Positions 39,642 to 52,930 are shown, numbered from the stretch's first letter. The stretch is DNA of 64,000 nucleotides from Aquila chrysaetos chrysaetos (GCF_900496995.4 NC_044007.1:74934742-74998741), one strand, 5' to 3'. Notes: generated by a model not told the origin, from the letters alone. Made by a program: numbers and translations.

Positions 39642-39826
39642 TGAAACTAATTTCCACAAGTCCAGTCTGTTTTGCCCATGACGGTAACTGGTGAGTGATC
39701 TCTCCCTGTCCTTATCTCGACCCACGAACCTTTCATTCTATTTTCTCTCCCCTGCCCAGCTGAGGAGGGCACTGATAGAGCGGCTTTGGCGGGCACCTGG
39801 TGTCCAGCCAGCGTCAACCCACCACA

Positions 39827-39832
39827 CTGCAC
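39827..39832. repeat. Target-site duplication, right copy (CTGCAC)
   Basis: Identical to 38675-38680 and abuts the terminal CA of the LTR. Confidence 0.85.
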
Positions 39833-42800
39833 TAAGGTCTTTTTTCTGTTCAAACGGCTCTCATCAGTCAGGGAAGATGGACATGGCTTGACTTTTAATT
39901 GCCCCTGATGTTTTGCTAAAAGTAACTTCAAAAACTGCTTAAGGTTATGGATCAAATTCTAAATTACTTAGCAGCTACCATTCAAAATATTTAACTGTAT
40001 TCAGCATAGTTTTAGGAACAGCACAACTCTTTTTACTGCAAGAATAAATGATCCTCATGTACAGGGGTTTCATTATAGGAATTCATTAGCAGGTGGCTAA
40101 TTTTCCTATCAGAAATTTTCCTACTTTAGATGTCAGAACAACAAACACTTTTGTACACATTGAATTTTAGGCATGCGTGCAATCTCAGGGACACGATTCT
40201 AATACGAGATCAAATGGAGATGCACGTATTTATTGTTACTAGATAATAGTTAGTCCTTGTTATTTCTGGGTATTCCTATTTCATAGTTTAAAAAGCTAAG
40301 ATGTTCATTACAGTGATAAGATCAGAATTATGACAGGCAGAGGAATGAGGGCATTGCATAATTTGTAAATTCCCATTACAGAATGGTCAGCAATTAGTAG
40401 AATGGCAATTGGCAGGCACTTAAAGAAGTAGAAATCACTTGTAAAGGTTATCCTAATGTCACTATTTTGACAGTTCCACACATATTAAAATAATTAATTC
40501 CTACGATGATCTTTAGTGGTGAAATAGATATGCAGCAGCAAGCAGATTCATAGAGAAATAACTCTTGACTGAGTAAACTTTAGTCATACTATTTATTTGG
40601 AATATTTGTTAAACTTGAATACTGATAATAGTAGTGATGTAACAGCTGTATTTCCAATTTGTAGAAAAAAGAAAGTTCTGACTAAAAAACTGGAAAAAAA
40701 AAATTTAAAGATCTTGCATGCTTGGCAGGAAGAACAGGGTCTATACAAAATCAAAGACAAAATCTAGAGTAAAACAAACAGGAAAAGCAGTTAACTGGCC
40801 CCTCTGTATCCAGACCATGAATCTATTTTGGTGTTCCAATGAAAATGCCTTTATAATACATGTTAATGACTAATCCTCTGCAGTATCTCTAGGATTTTAT
40901 GGCTCTGTCTTGCCCACATTTTTCCTTATGTTATCATGTCAATTGTTGATGGTTCTCAGACCCTTCAAAGAGAATAACTCTTTGACGAACTCTGAAACAT
41001 TTACATTATCAAGCACTGATGTACTTCTACATCAATCAATACAAATTAAAATTCAAAAATATGTGACTCTCAGAGAGATCTTAAAAATTTATAATGTGGT
41101 GGTAAAGATGTCTGGCCATACTAAGCATAGCATATCCTTTCAATTTTTTTTTCCCCTATGGGCAAAGGAGAATACTGCTTTCAAAGGTTACTTTAAGGTC
41201 AGGAATTTCAGTATGTGATAAAAGGAGCTCATTCTTTATCTTGTAATGAGCCCAGTAGGCCCATTTGATGTAGACCGAATGGTCAAAATGAAATCTTTCA
41301 TCTCTCTGACATTGATGCAGACTTTCTCAGCTTAGTTTTCAGCTATTTCTTCTTTTTTTTTTTTTTTAAACCCAAATAAGCGTCAATAATATGCAATATG
41401 CATTTTGCTTTGAGGTATTTAGCTATTAGTCCCAGCATTTACCAGATAACTGCTATGGTTTCCCAAGTAGTGACTTTTGATTTAAAACCACAGATGATAC
41501 TTTTTAAACTGTTTCACTTGGCGCATGAATATAGACCACTGTTTTGGTGAACCAAATGAATGACAAAGCTATTATAAAATGTTAAGTTAATAATAGGTCC
41601 ATGTTTAACACCTGTTATTTCCGCATGTTGGTTTCTAACATCAGCCGGTTGATTTTTTTGTCATGAGACACATCTTTTCCTCCCTCCACATCTCCAAGTA
41701 CACAGATAACTCTACATCATATGCCCTCTTGAAAAAGTTACCCAACCAAATAATAACAGGCAAAATATTGTACACAGAATCGTCATAGGACAGTGAGAAC
41801 AGCATTTCCCTGAAGAAAATGAACTGTCTGTTCCTTCTACCACTGTCTCAACACTATGCATTTCCTAATGCTGATGCACTTCTGTCAATCCTCATTTGGC
41901 ACACACCATATTGTTCACATCACTGGCCTCCAAATTTAACATACAGGCAAGAATTTTTGTGTTGGAAGCTTTACCCTTTCCAAATCTGATTGGACTTTGC
42001 CGACACTGTTGAATAATGATTAGTCTCAAGCACGTTGTCCAATATAGGTGTAATTAAAATTCTCTAATCCCACCCAGCAGCTAGCAAAGCCTTCTCAGAG
42101 TCTGAGCATTTCTCATCTTTCAGTCATTCAGTTGTTTACTGCTCTGAGCTGTAACTCGGTTCTTATTCCTCTGACTGCTTTGTGCACTCAGTGTTAGGAG
42201 CTAGGCCATCTTGAACACAGAAGAATTTTCCCTTTATGCAGAAAGGCTAAGCAAGAATTACACCACTTATTTGTCGCTTCACTTCTTTCACTCTGTTCCA
42301 ACTTTCAAAACTGTAGCCAGTCTCACTCTCTGAATTGAATGCAATGGCCGTGCCATTCCAAACTACCCTGGGATCAGTTAAAAACGTCTTTTTTTTCCTT
42401 TTCTTTTCTCTTATTCCAATTCTATGGCTGATCTTTAATCACAGATGGTTTGAACCATTCACCCTAACTTATGCTCTCCTTGGCAAATACTGAACAATAC
42501 TTTTAAAAAATTACTCACAGTTTTGGCCTTTTCTCTTCTATTTGTGCAGTGACATTTATTGGGCAATTTTGCCATCTGTAGAACAAAATTAAAAGGAAAG
42601 GAGAAAGGGTGAAATCTCTATCCTCTATTCTGAAATACCAGTTATCCTATTACCTGGTATTTATGTGAGATTGTCTCTTTGCATCTTTTCAAACAACCTT
42701 GGCTCTGAACCTTTTATTGTCCTGACTTGGAACAGAAAAATATTTAATTTGGGGAAAAAAAGGCATTATTTAGATGAAAATGTATAGTGTCTTCCACATT

Positions 42801-45800
42801 ATTTACAAAATCTAAACTGCAACAAAGTGCTTTTGCAGTGTTAGAGACACAAAAGCAAACTCACACAACTTGTTTGTCAGCGCACCATCAGTTTCAACAT
42901 AGGCGTGAACAGGAATTAGTTTCAGTGGATTATCATCTAGTAGAACCTAAATGTTTGTAAAGAAGAGAAAAGATCTGCTTAGGCTTTGCCAAAATGTGTT
43001 AAAACTGGACATCTATTTATTTGCCGTAAAATGCCTGTTTAGAAACTTTTAAAGTTGTCTTCTTATTTACCACAACACTAAAAAAAAAATAAAAAAAGAG
43101 CTGAAATAGTAACGTAAGACATGGTACCTGCATTATTCATAGCCAGTGTGCCGACTCTATCTTTTGCTTCCATCCTCAAAACATGAATCATCAACTTTTA
43201 AGCTAGAATAAGTCTTCATCTCAAAAAATTCACTGTAGCTAACAGTCTCATTAACACATACACAGTTATCCCAATCAGCCTTTCAGAATCCTAATCAATG
43301 AACAGAGGTGGTTAAAGTGTTTGCCATCTTTTCTCAATGGAATATATGCTACCATCTTGATTTCAGTTTCTGCCCATGCTGTTCAAATACTGAGGCTGAA
43401 GCCAAAAAGCACCCCTTTCAAACAAACAAACAAACAAGCAATCCTCCAAATCCCCAAATCCCAAGCTAAATCAATCTTATTTCTGCAAAACATTTGGAAA
43501 AGGTGAAATTACATCACCTTCCATATGGCCATGAAATTTAGTGCCAGTTTGGCAGAAAATAGTGTTCTTGTGACAACAGAATGGCCACAAATAAAACAAA
43601 ATCTGAGCTGACCATATGATCATACAATATTGTCTTTAAATTGATCGTCTTTAACTTATTACCAAGAACACAGCCCAAACTGGCAGGCTCAGCCCCTTTT
43701 ATCTTTTCTTCTTTATGAGCTCTGCAAAAGCATGCAAAACATTCAGGAATCATAGAGCTGTCAGGGTGCTCCCCACTTTTTCCTTTCACTTTCTCCCTAA
43801 TGGTCTTCTAGCAAGCCTTGAAAGCATGTTTTCCCTGCATCTCTTCTCCAAAGCAAATGGCAACTCATACTTCTATTATACCACTGCTAACTCCTTATTC
43901 AAGTATCATCCAAGGCCGTGTCCAGTTTAGCAAATCACGTATGTAAGACTGACTCCTTCAATACATCACAAGAATATGCAACTGCATAGGAATCAAAGGT
44001 CAGTTGTTACCAACATATGGTATCAATAGAAAGCATTGACCCAGCATATACTGAGTGCAGACCCTGCCTTAAATTGTGTAATTGTGTTGAGGATGTGAAG
44101 GGGCAATCCAAAGACAAAATATTTCCCCAGCATCTTGATAGCAAAAACACTCACAGTCACACTGACCAGATATGTGGGAACTGCGCGGTCCCTTTGGTAT
44201 GCAAAGATGGATGACCTAGCCAAATATTTAAAAGCTTTGTGCCTTTCCTGATAATCTTCAGCAAAACTCCTCTGAATCTGGTTCTGCCACCTGTATTTCT
44301 CCCATTTACCACAAGTGATCCCCAACTGGGATAATCTACTGTTCATTAAATAAATCGTTCTAAAAGAATTGAGCTTTGGAGAAGAAGGAATATTTCTTGT
44401 CTATGCCTTTTTGAATGGAAAACTGATGGAGCATCTCCACTTCCTAAATGTCCATCAAAGACTCCAGGTGGTCATCTACTCTACTGCTCTTCCCCAAGAT
44501 GAATTAGGGTTAGGATATTTCTGATAGTAAAGAAAGTGTAACAAAGTGGATACATTTCTGAATTTCGTTAGCTTCTGTTTAGTGACCTGTGAAAAGGAGA
44601 GTCAAATCTGTTGAAGAGCTGGATAAAAGAGACCAGAATAGCATAGAAGACGACAAGGATTATGAGAAGTAATGTCCTCAGAAAAACAGACTGGATCTCA
44701 AGAAGGCAAAATGCAAGGTCTTATGCTATGGACTAAAAGCAAGGTGATGAACTGTGTTAAGAGAAACCGGCTATTTGCGCAAAAGATAATGTTGGCAAAA
44801 TGACCAATGGGAATAAACCGGCCATGAAAGCATTTATGATGGAAATTAGGCGTTTTCAGCCATCAGAAAAACATGGAGTAGCTTCCCAATAGGAATAGCA
44901 TGGGGAAAAAAATGAACTAGTTTTAAGCTTAATCAGTTTGGGAAATGGATTATATGCCCAGGCTGCCGGCAGTCGCAGCAGGTGGAACTGAGAATCCAAA
45001 TGGTTCCTTTCCATCTATGCTCCACAGAGTAAATCTGGCTCAAACAACTGGCATTTTTACTTAGTAAAGTGAACGGACAAAGCCAAGACAAAGACACGGA
45101 AGGGTTTTAACTATACCATCTAGGAAAGAAATATATTAAACATTTAAGTAGGTTTCATCTAGCACAAACTAGATGTCTGTCTTAAATTTATGTTCTTGAA
45201 CCTGATTCAGGTAACTTGAACTCTCCCTTTTTAATCAAGGGAGAGGAAAAGGTAGTGCTAGAAACTGATTTATTGGATCTATCTTAAATGTCTACCTTAG
45301 TACAAATTTTGATTTTTATCACCTTATTGAGGGCCCAGCTTGTCAATATCACAATTTTATTTAGAAGTTATCTTTTCCACTTTATAGACAAACATATCAT
45401 TTAAGGTTACTTTTATTCATCTCACACAAGCTTCTTTATGAAAAAAAAAGGTTGACCTCTCCTTTATTAAATATAAATTAATACACAATAAAATAATTCA
45501 GAAAACCCAGAGTTGCCATTATAACAACATAAAACATGATTTAAACAAATTTGTGATTACTTTATTAGTAAGAAAGAAACCGTGTATCCTCATGCTGACC
45601 TGAGATTGGTGAAGCAATTTTCTTCAAAATAAATGCAAATAAGAAAACTAAAAAGAACAGAAAGGTGTGAAATGGTTGTTCTGTTACCCTCAGGCATGGT
45701 GGTACATCTGTTAGTTTAAGATTACATTAATTTACAGATGGGCAGAGCACTTCACTGAATGGTCGTGTCAGATTATGAACTTGTGAACTGGTGATGAAGT

Positions 45801-46114
45801 AAATTCAGTAGATGACTTTTTTCTCTTTGCTTTACTGACAGAATCCAATTAAGAGCACGAAATACACAGCCAGTGTCTAATGCATTGCTAAAACATGACT
45901 TTAAAATTCAAAAGATCCATTTACCTTAATTTATGTGAGCTCAGTACTTAGCAAAAGAACAACTTAACATAGAAAATAAAAAATACAAAAGTATATGTCT
46001 AAAAGGCCACTCAACTAAACCCCTCAGAATAGTTAGACTCCCTGAAGAAAATACCTAGACATCCTGGTATTTCTTCTGTGTAAACAGTTTCTACACCTAC
46101 CAGCTGTGAATTCC
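39833..46114. other. Non-coding stretch, no gene seen
   Basis: AT-rich sequence with a T15 run near 41353-41367 and an AAAC microsatellite at 43420-43438. Open frames up to 107 codons lie out of context on both strands with no recognisable family. Confidence 0.5.
43420..43438. repeat. (AAAC)n microsatellite
   Basis: Four to five perfect AAAC units. Confidence 0.9.
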
Positions 46115-46224
46115 AAAAGAAAAAAGGAAAGAGAGAGAGAGAGAGAGAGAAAGAAAGAGAAAGAAAGAGAGAAAGAGAGAAAGAAGGAAAGAAAGAAAGA
46201 AGGAAGGAAGGAAAGGAAGAAAGA
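46115..46224. repeat. 110-base pure purine tract (GA, GAAA, GGAA units)
   Basis: Every base from 46115 to 46224 on the plus strand is A or G. It begins with AAAAG-type sequence, then eleven or so GA units, then GAAA and GAAAGA units, then GGAA units. The minus-strand frame through it is a low-complexity F/S/L/P string and not a gene. Confidence 0.95.
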
Positions 46225-48586
46225 CTAGATAGGGCTCTCAAAGAAAAGTTTTCTTAACAGACTGAAAGAAAACCAAAATTCCTGACAAATTGTCTGCAGT
46301 ATTCCTCCAGCCCTAACACACTGCATTTTTTTCCATACAGCCTGTTTACGCCAGCAAAAGTTACTTGTTGAATTAGCCAGATGATCCATGTATGCTAGTG
46401 GCTATTGATCAGACATGTGGTGAATTGAAGTCTAAATTGTTTAGCCTTCACTGACAACTCGCAAACAGTTATTCACATAGGTAGCTCAGCTGAATTAATT
46501 AGGACCCTTTGTGAGAACAGTAGTCGTAAGAGATGAATATTCTGGTCTGAAGTAGGTTTTTGTTGCCTGGAGAGTACGTATGCTCTGCTCTACCCTCTGC
46601 AGCAGGCACGAGGGCTCGGCAGAAGAAGGGGGTGAATGAAGTGTATCATTCTTGTAGAATTCTGCAAGCAACATAGCTGGGTTGAGTGATTTGGGCTAAT
46701 TTCACGTGGTTTTCACATGTGGTTGCCCAACATGAGAGAAATAGGGAGCTTTTTGACTCACAGTACCTTGTAGGCACTGCGTTTATAACTGGCTGAGGGA
46801 CTCCAGTCCATCAGTACCCTTAGAATTTGCTATTGAACCAGGCTGTGTTGCTTTTCAGGACTCACAGGGCTTTCTTTTATTACTGTGTCTGCAATATTAT
46901 TTACCAAGCTCTATCTGTTATCTACCTGGCTCTTTATACTTTCTTCTTTTCACACCAGGAAAGTACTGAGATTTATTCCTAATGTTATTTGTACGCTCTG
47001 TTTATGAGAATATTCAAATTTTGGAGAAGAATCTGGATTTAGCTCTTACTAAACAAATGCAGCCTTGACTCTTTCCTTATCAGAAGGATTAGTCCCTTAG
47101 TTTAGGGGCTTCTACTGGAAGGCTTTAAGCATTTTCCACAAGGCTGGGCCCTGCATTCCACTGACATCAATAGGAACTCTGCAACCTAGGCTCCTCCAGA
47201 ATTAAGCTGGATGTTTTACTTGATGAGTTGCATGTTGTTCCTGAACCTCAAAACTTAATTAATATTTGGAGTGCTGGTATTCTAGCAACATAGATTAGCT
47301 TTAATTAGATATTTTTTTTCTTGCATTGATTCCTAGGAAGTTTTAAACACACAGCTTCCAGTAATACTAATAGGAGGTCCGTTTCTTAATCCTTTGGCCT
47401 TCAGTGAGAGAACAAGCCACCAAGAAAGTAAAAGCCACTATGCAGCATTTGAGGAAGCTAAATGATTCTGAACAAAAAATTTAAGCAGCACAGGACAGTC
47501 CTCCTGATAGCATTTGCTTGCCTAGACCCTGCTCCATCATGGATTTTAACACTGGTCGCTGAAATAATAAAAGGAATAAATAGTAGGAATTAAATCATGG
47601 CCTGTTCTTACCTTTGAAAGAAATACTTTTAAATAATATAAATACACTAAAAATAATGCCATTCCTAATGTGGACAGCAAAACAGCATATACTTTTCAAC
47701 GTTATGTCAACTAAGGGAGGCCTGGCTAACATCACAGCTTCCAATATTTCTAAAATGGGTGGAGACTTGCTGATTCTGGTTCCTCTCTATTATATTCAGT
47801 TCAGATATATTTTGTATAAGCAAATGCCTGAGGGCAAAACAGTAGTAGTAGCAGAGATACAGTACCAAAATCGTTGAAATAACACAACAGCACATTAAGA
47901 CACTTTGACTGACATAGATTGTTTTAAAAAATGTTAAGACCAAATAGAGGGGTTTATTTTCTTTGGCACATCTCTGACATTACCTGCTGTTTTTCTTGCT
48001 AGTGCTGTTTGTTTAATCTATTATAAATGGTTTTTTTACTTTTCAAAGGGAATAGCTTTCTGAGAAATTTACTGGACATTTATTTCACTTTACTAACTAA
48101 AAAATCCATTTAGAAATAAAGCTCTCAGTGAGACTGCATTTGATAAAGCCATATTGGTCTAGACTCTGTCCTGAGTTACTACTTGAATTCAGTGGGGTTA
48201 CAGAAGTATAACTGAGGCTCGAATGCCATCCTGCATATCATTTCAAGAGCATGAGGTCCTACTGTTAAAAATAGAACTGTGAAAGCTGACAGTAAATAAA
48301 AACCCCCCAGGTTTTCCCATGGCACCAATGGCTAGCACAGATACACCAATTTCAGCTCCCTGTAGGCATATAGAAAGCCACTGTCTCAGTGGGGCTGCCC
48401 TGTGTGCTCCACAACTGACTTGATCCCTGGATGCTGACAGGAATTGATACAGACTCTCTTGCCTCATCTCACGACTTTTCTATGGGTACTTTCAGCACTC
48501 CTCGAGTAAAAATGCTAACCACACGATTACTGCTGACTTTCTCTTTCTCCATTAGTCTGCATTTGTGCTCTTCATACTTTATCGAT
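46225..48586. other. Non-coding stretch, no gene seen
   Basis: Unique-looking sequence with two short matches to the CCATTGA-CAATGG motif family (47144-47181 and 48182-48220). No coding frame with splice context. Confidence 0.5.
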
Positions 48587-48835
48587 TGTCCTGGTTTTGG
48601 CTGGGATAGAGTTAATTTTCTTCCCAGTACCTGGTATAGTGCTGTGTTTTGGATTTAAGATGAGAATAATGTTGATAACACAATGACGTTTTAGTTGTTG
48701 CTGAGCAGTGGTCAAGGACTCTTCAGCTTCTCATCCTGCCCTGCCAGCAAGAAGGCTGGAGGGGCACAAGAAGTTGGGAGGGGACACAGCCAGGACAGCT
48801 GACCTAAACTGGCCGAAGGGATATTCCATACCATG

Positions 48836-48861
48836 TGATGTCATGTCCCAGTAAGTAAACT
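48836..48861 (+). promoter_or_regulatory. Decayed CRE and TATA region of LTR copy 1
   Basis: TGATGTCA at 48836-48843 stands where copy 2 has TGACGTCA, a C-to-T change at a CpG. The following CAGTAAGTAAAC replaces the TATA-like CAGTATATTAAC of copy 2. This promoter is probably inactive. Confidence 0.5.
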
Positions 48862-48974
48862 GAGGGGAAATCTGGCTGGGGGCCACTGCTCGGGAACTGG
48901 CTGGGCATTGGTTGGTGGGTGGTGAACAACTGTGTTGTGCATCACTTGATTTGTATATCCTAATTCATTATTTA

Positions 48975-49013
48975 TTGTTGTTGTTGTTGTTGTTGTTATT
49001 ATTATTATTATTA
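48975..49013. repeat. (TTG)7(TTA)6 microsatellite within the LTR
   Basis: Seven TTG units followed by about six TTA units. Copy 2 has only a shorter, impure TTA run at the same place, so this tract expanded within the LTR. Confidence 0.9.
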
Positions 49014-49040
49014 TTTACTATTATTTTCCTTTTCTGTCCT

Positions 49041-49046
49041 ATTAAA
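49041..49046 (+). promoter_or_regulatory. LTR polyadenylation signal ATTAAA
   Basis: ATTAAA in CCTATTAAACTG, conserved at the same position in copy 2. Confidence 0.6.
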
Positions 49047-49163
49047 CTGTCTTTAACTCAACCCATGAATTTTACTTTTTTTCTGATTCTCTCCCCCATC
49101 CCACTGTGGGGAGTGAGCAAACAGCTGTGTGGTGGTTAGCTGCCTGCTGGGTTAAACCACGTC

Positions 49164-52100
49164 TGGGATTTTAAGGAGAAAACTCTTCCGCAGCCTGCAC
49201 CTGGTGTGCTGTTATCCTGCTATCATGTGAAATACTTCATGCTGCTTCATGATGCTTTCTGTCTTATACAGGACTAAGAGAAGACCCATCTGGGTCCTGG
49301 TGTTTTATCAGATACCTATATACCACCCTGTGTCACAGCAGTATTGATCACCCTGTGAAATTACATGGGCACATAAGCTTCAGTTCCCTCCTTCCTTCCT
49401 GTTTTTATTTATTTTGTGCCTGTGTGATCCTGGCCAGGAAAAAGGCTAGAAGATATTGAGGAGCAGAATAGGCTCTCACGAAGCAGCTGAAGTGAGATTG
49501 CAAGCTGAACACAACACACACAAATCTGGCTAGCACTGAAAGGCACTGGCACTAAAATCCAAATTGACGATGTTTCTGTATTGCCACAGTTTCTATAGCC
49601 TGGTGTTAAAACTGGAGTTTCAGTTGATAGTTGGACTTGATACTACAGATGTTCGGGTTTCTTGATGTACTTAAGGAAGCCCAAGTGAGTTATCATCATT
49701 AACTCTCAAATTCATATGGCATAATGTTCTTTGTCATCACTTCTCAGGAGAGAAGATATTGCAGCTGCCTGTAGAAAGAACGCATATACTGTGGCCCTCT
49801 ACTTGCACAGTTAAACAAAGTTCAGACTACAGTTGTCACAAATCAGAAGACAAAATAGAATGAAAAGAATCTATTCACAGCAGAGACAGTCTCATTCTGA
49901 GTGTCATTAGAGGTTTATTCCTATTGCACTCTCCTTGCTTTTCAGATTCATTAATATTGCAAAGCACAGAAGAGCTGCTTTTGTGTCCACATCAAAATCA
50001 TTACCCCAATAAGCACTAATTAGCACCTTTGGGCTCAATCATGTTCCCACTGCAATCAATGCCAAAAAAAGGCATTGATTTCAATAGAAAAAGAATAAGG
50101 TCTTTTGTCAGTAGCTTCAGAGAGGTCAAAGAGAAGCTGATCTACCTTCCTATATCTGGAGTCTTCACTGTTTGTATTGCTAACTTTCATTCAAACTTAC
50201 CAAGAGCAGCAAAGCTGAGATCTCTAGAGGCTCAGACCTTACTGACATTTTAAGACTAGGAGTTAACATTCTCAAATATGCTAAAATGTCTTTGGAATGT
50301 CAGCTCTGGCGACTTTCAAGAAGCTCAGTCTTCTATATGTCAGATTTTTAAATGCATTTAAGTGACCAAAGCTACTTTACTTTGCCCAGGTTTCCAAGTT
50401 AGGAGCAGAGGTTTCTTTTACAGCTCCACCACTGATTATACTGAAATTTCCATCTGCAATTGATTTCAGCTATGACCTTTAAATGTTCCCATAGAAAGAG
50501 CCCAAAAGAAAATAGTACAAGAGGTCTCTAGGTTTGTGTCTGGATGGTTTAAATAAAATAGGGACAGACCTAAGCTCTGGTCCCTGGTCTTTGGATGTCT
50601 TATGCATTAATGCTTCACTAATGAAAATCCAGAAATACTACTAGGAATGGGACTGGAAACAAATCCTGGAACACTTTCCTGCTATAAATACCCTTAATTT
50701 ATTTGGAATTAAAAAAAAAAAAAGTGCCCTCTCAGCCCCCTTAGACTATGAACATGTCATTTGTCTATAATATTTAAATGAACCTGGATATCTAAGTTGC
50801 TTTAAAAATTGAGCTATGGGTTCTTGAGTCACATGGGCTCAAAGGAATCAGGTCCTACATAGGTCGTTTTTTTCCTCTTATTTTCAAAATATAGGAACCC
50901 TGATGATTATGGAAAACATAGTAGCCATTCATCCAACTTTTTAGCAGACCTAAAACTTCCCTGAAAGGATTAGCTAACGTAATGCTTTAAAATGCTGGAT
51001 CCCCTATGCAATTGTATACGAGAGCTTCAAAGGCAGTACTGTGCCAGAGAACATCCACTTGTACAGTATACAGGCCTTGTGGCTGGGACTAAGAAACTTG
51101 CACCTCTACTTTGGATAAATAAAGGGCTTCAGTCAATTGTTGTAAAGCTCTGGTGGTAGCTATAAGTTATCTTTCTTGAGTCAAAAACTTGCTTTCTGTC
51201 TCATGTTTACTGCTAACCTTAATAACAAACAAGTGAGACATCATAGAATACTTCTGAATTTAAATCTATTCACTAATGATGCTGTACTGAATTACTCTGT
51301 TAAAGCTTCATCAATAGGTAGCAATACTATCATTCTTCTCAGTTCCTTGGAATAAACAATAATTAAAAGTCATTGCTTAAAGATCTGATTCAGACAACAA
51401 AACAGATTTATAGTCTATTAAAATGCTGTGGGTATTAATGTTGCATTTCAGCTGGGTCTGCCCCTTTCTAATCGCACAACCTTGGGAGTTCAAGATAAAG
51501 AGAGAAATTACTACTGAAATCACTGGTACTATACAGTACTTTTTCCTCAGTTAAAAGATATTTCATTGCACTGTGTTTATATGAGTAGGACCTATTTCTA
51601 GGAAATAATTTATTCAACAAGTTCATGGACATTTTTCCTGCTCATGAATTATCCACAGTTTTTTTATGAATTTGCCCATCCTATGAAAATATGTGAAGAG
51701 CTCTCAGGACCACGTCTGTGTCATTTCACAACTCTTGTGGGAGCAGGACTGCACAATCTTCCCTTGAAACTCACTGTAGTATTGAAGTGTGAACAAAAAT
51801 ACATTGCTGGTGCAAGTTAGCTGCTTGCTTTCTAGCTTTCTTTCACTGCAAACCAGCAGAGAAGGGCCACTCGCTGCTTTCCGGTCCATTTTCTTCCCAA
51901 AACACAGCAAGAGGTTATCTATGTTTTCAAGAAAATTGGAAGGAACAGTTCAATTTAAGCTATTTAAGCCAAGAAATGGCAGTTATTAACAGAAAAGCTT
52001 TAGTCAGGGGCTATGAAAGAATTTGAGGTTTCCAGAGAGCTAATATTGTCCCATTCTAATCTCACTTCAAATGTTTGTCTAGTCCAGCCACAACATACCT

Positions 52101-52429
52101 GCTGACATACAAACACAACTGTGGATCAGACTCTGTGAGCAACTGACTCAAGGTTCTTGACATCACAGGTAACAAAGTCCTAAAATTTTCTTAATCAGAG
52201 ATTGAGTTCTGCCTTACACTACCTAGGGTTTTTGTTGGAAAGTGTATCTAGAATTTAGCATCACTGGTGGTAAGGTTTTATTTCCTTTTTGAAGAATTCA
52301 CTTTTAGTTTACATTTTTCTTGTGTTAATTGATCTCACTCCTCACATTTATTTCAATGCAATGTTTGTACAAGAGAGGGTGATCATATCCTCTCCAATTC
52401 AACTTCTGTGACAATAAACAAAAATTCCT
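49164..52429. other. Non-coding stretch between the two ERVL-like LTRs
   Basis: No primer-binding site follows LTR copy 1, no polypurine tract precedes copy 2, and no gag or pol similarity is seen. Contains the hairpin-forming motif at 50054-50080 and an A-run near 50710. The left limit of the CR1 remnant may lie somewhat before 52430. Confidence 0.55.
50054..50080. repeat. Perfect 10-bp inverted repeat with poly(A) loop
   Basis: AATCAATGCC (50054-50063), seven A, then GGCATTGATT (50071-50080). It sits inside GGGCTCAATCATGTTCCCAC, a context typical of degraded palindromic CATTGA-TCAATG repeats of amniotes. Confidence 0.8.
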
Positions 52430-52673
52430 TTTTTTTTTGACTCTCATGAAGTAGTTTCTCCATTCCTCTGATTATTTCAGGACTTTTTTTTTGCATGCCT
52501 GCTTCATTTTGTGCTCATCTCTCTTGAGCATGGGTGATGAGAACTGAACATTGTGTTTAGAGGCAATGCCTTACTCATGCCTTGCATGATGACACTAATA
52601 TTTCCCTGTTTCTAGTGGAATTATTTCCCTTGACTGAGGGCCTCAAAAAAACCACAGTTGTCTTCTGCAGCTG
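52430..52673 (-). mobile_element. Ancient CR1-type LINE fragment, 3'-side part
   Basis: The plus strand reads as the complement of a CR1-family LINE. Recognisable blocks are TCTCCATTCCTCTGATTAT, then GATGAGAACTGAACATTGTG, then GTGGAATTATTTCCCTTGAC, in the order expected for an antisense CR1. It is heavily diverged and carries stops in all frames. The left border is uncertain and could lie up to about 100 bp earlier. It is cut at 52673 by LTR copy 2 and resumes at 53264. Confidence 0.7.
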
Positions 52674-52930
52674 TGTCCTTGTTTTGGCTGGGACAGAGTT
52701 AATTTTCTTTCTAGTAGCTGGTATAGTGCTATGTTTTGGGTTCAGTATGAGAAGAACGTTGATAACACACTGATGTTTTCAGTTGTTGCTAAGCAGTGTT
52801 TATACCAAGTCAAGGATTTTTCAGCTTCTGATGCCCAGCCAGCGAGAAAGCTGGAGGGGCACAAGGAGTTGGGAGGTGACACAGCCAGGACAGCTGACCC
52901 AAACTGGCCAACGGGGTATTCCATACCGTG

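Larger units (their letters stand above)
38681..39826 (+). mobile_element. Complete solo LTR, ERVK-like, with target-site duplication
   Basis: Seen: a 1146-bp element begins TGCACTGAGTTTGTGTGG and ends AACCCACCACA. It is flanked by a perfect 6-bp direct repeat CTGCAC at 38675-38680 and 39827-39832. It has a U3 with a GC-rich minisatellite, an AATAAA at 39636, and the terminal block GTCTGTTTTGCCCATGACGG that I recognise from a very common bird LTR. Six-base duplications are typical of class II (ERVK-like) integrations. No gag, pol or env remains on either side and there is one LTR, so recombination between two LTRs probably removed the provirus. Orientation is given by the polyadenylation signal and by the order of the shared blocks with 9093-9412. 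The intact duplication and clean ends suggest it is younger than the minus-strand copy. The long frames inside it are not viral genes. Confidence 0.9.
48587..49163 (+). mobile_element. Solo LTR, ERVL-like, copy 1
   Basis: Begins TGTCCTGGTTTTGGCTGGG and shares its length with the element at 52674-53263: GTTAATTTTCTTC, CTGGAGGGGCACAAG, GACACAGCCAGGACAGCTGA, CTGCTCGGGAACT, ATTAAACT, GATTCTCTCCCCCATCCC and GTTAAACCAC. I recognise this as one of the most frequent bird LTR families, usually assigned to the ERVL group. The 3' end is damaged: after AAACCACG the expected terminal ACA is missing. No 5-bp duplication of TCGAT (48582-48586) is visible, so the right border is uncertain by a few bases. It carries a (TTG)7(TTA)6 run and lacks about 10 bp present in copy 2 after GCAGTG. 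No internal retroviral sequence follows. Confidence 0.88.

Noticed and set aside
49164..52673. Provirus body between two LTRs
   Set aside because: No primer-binding site, polypurine tract or gag/pol similarity; the second LTR has its own target-site duplication inside a CR1.
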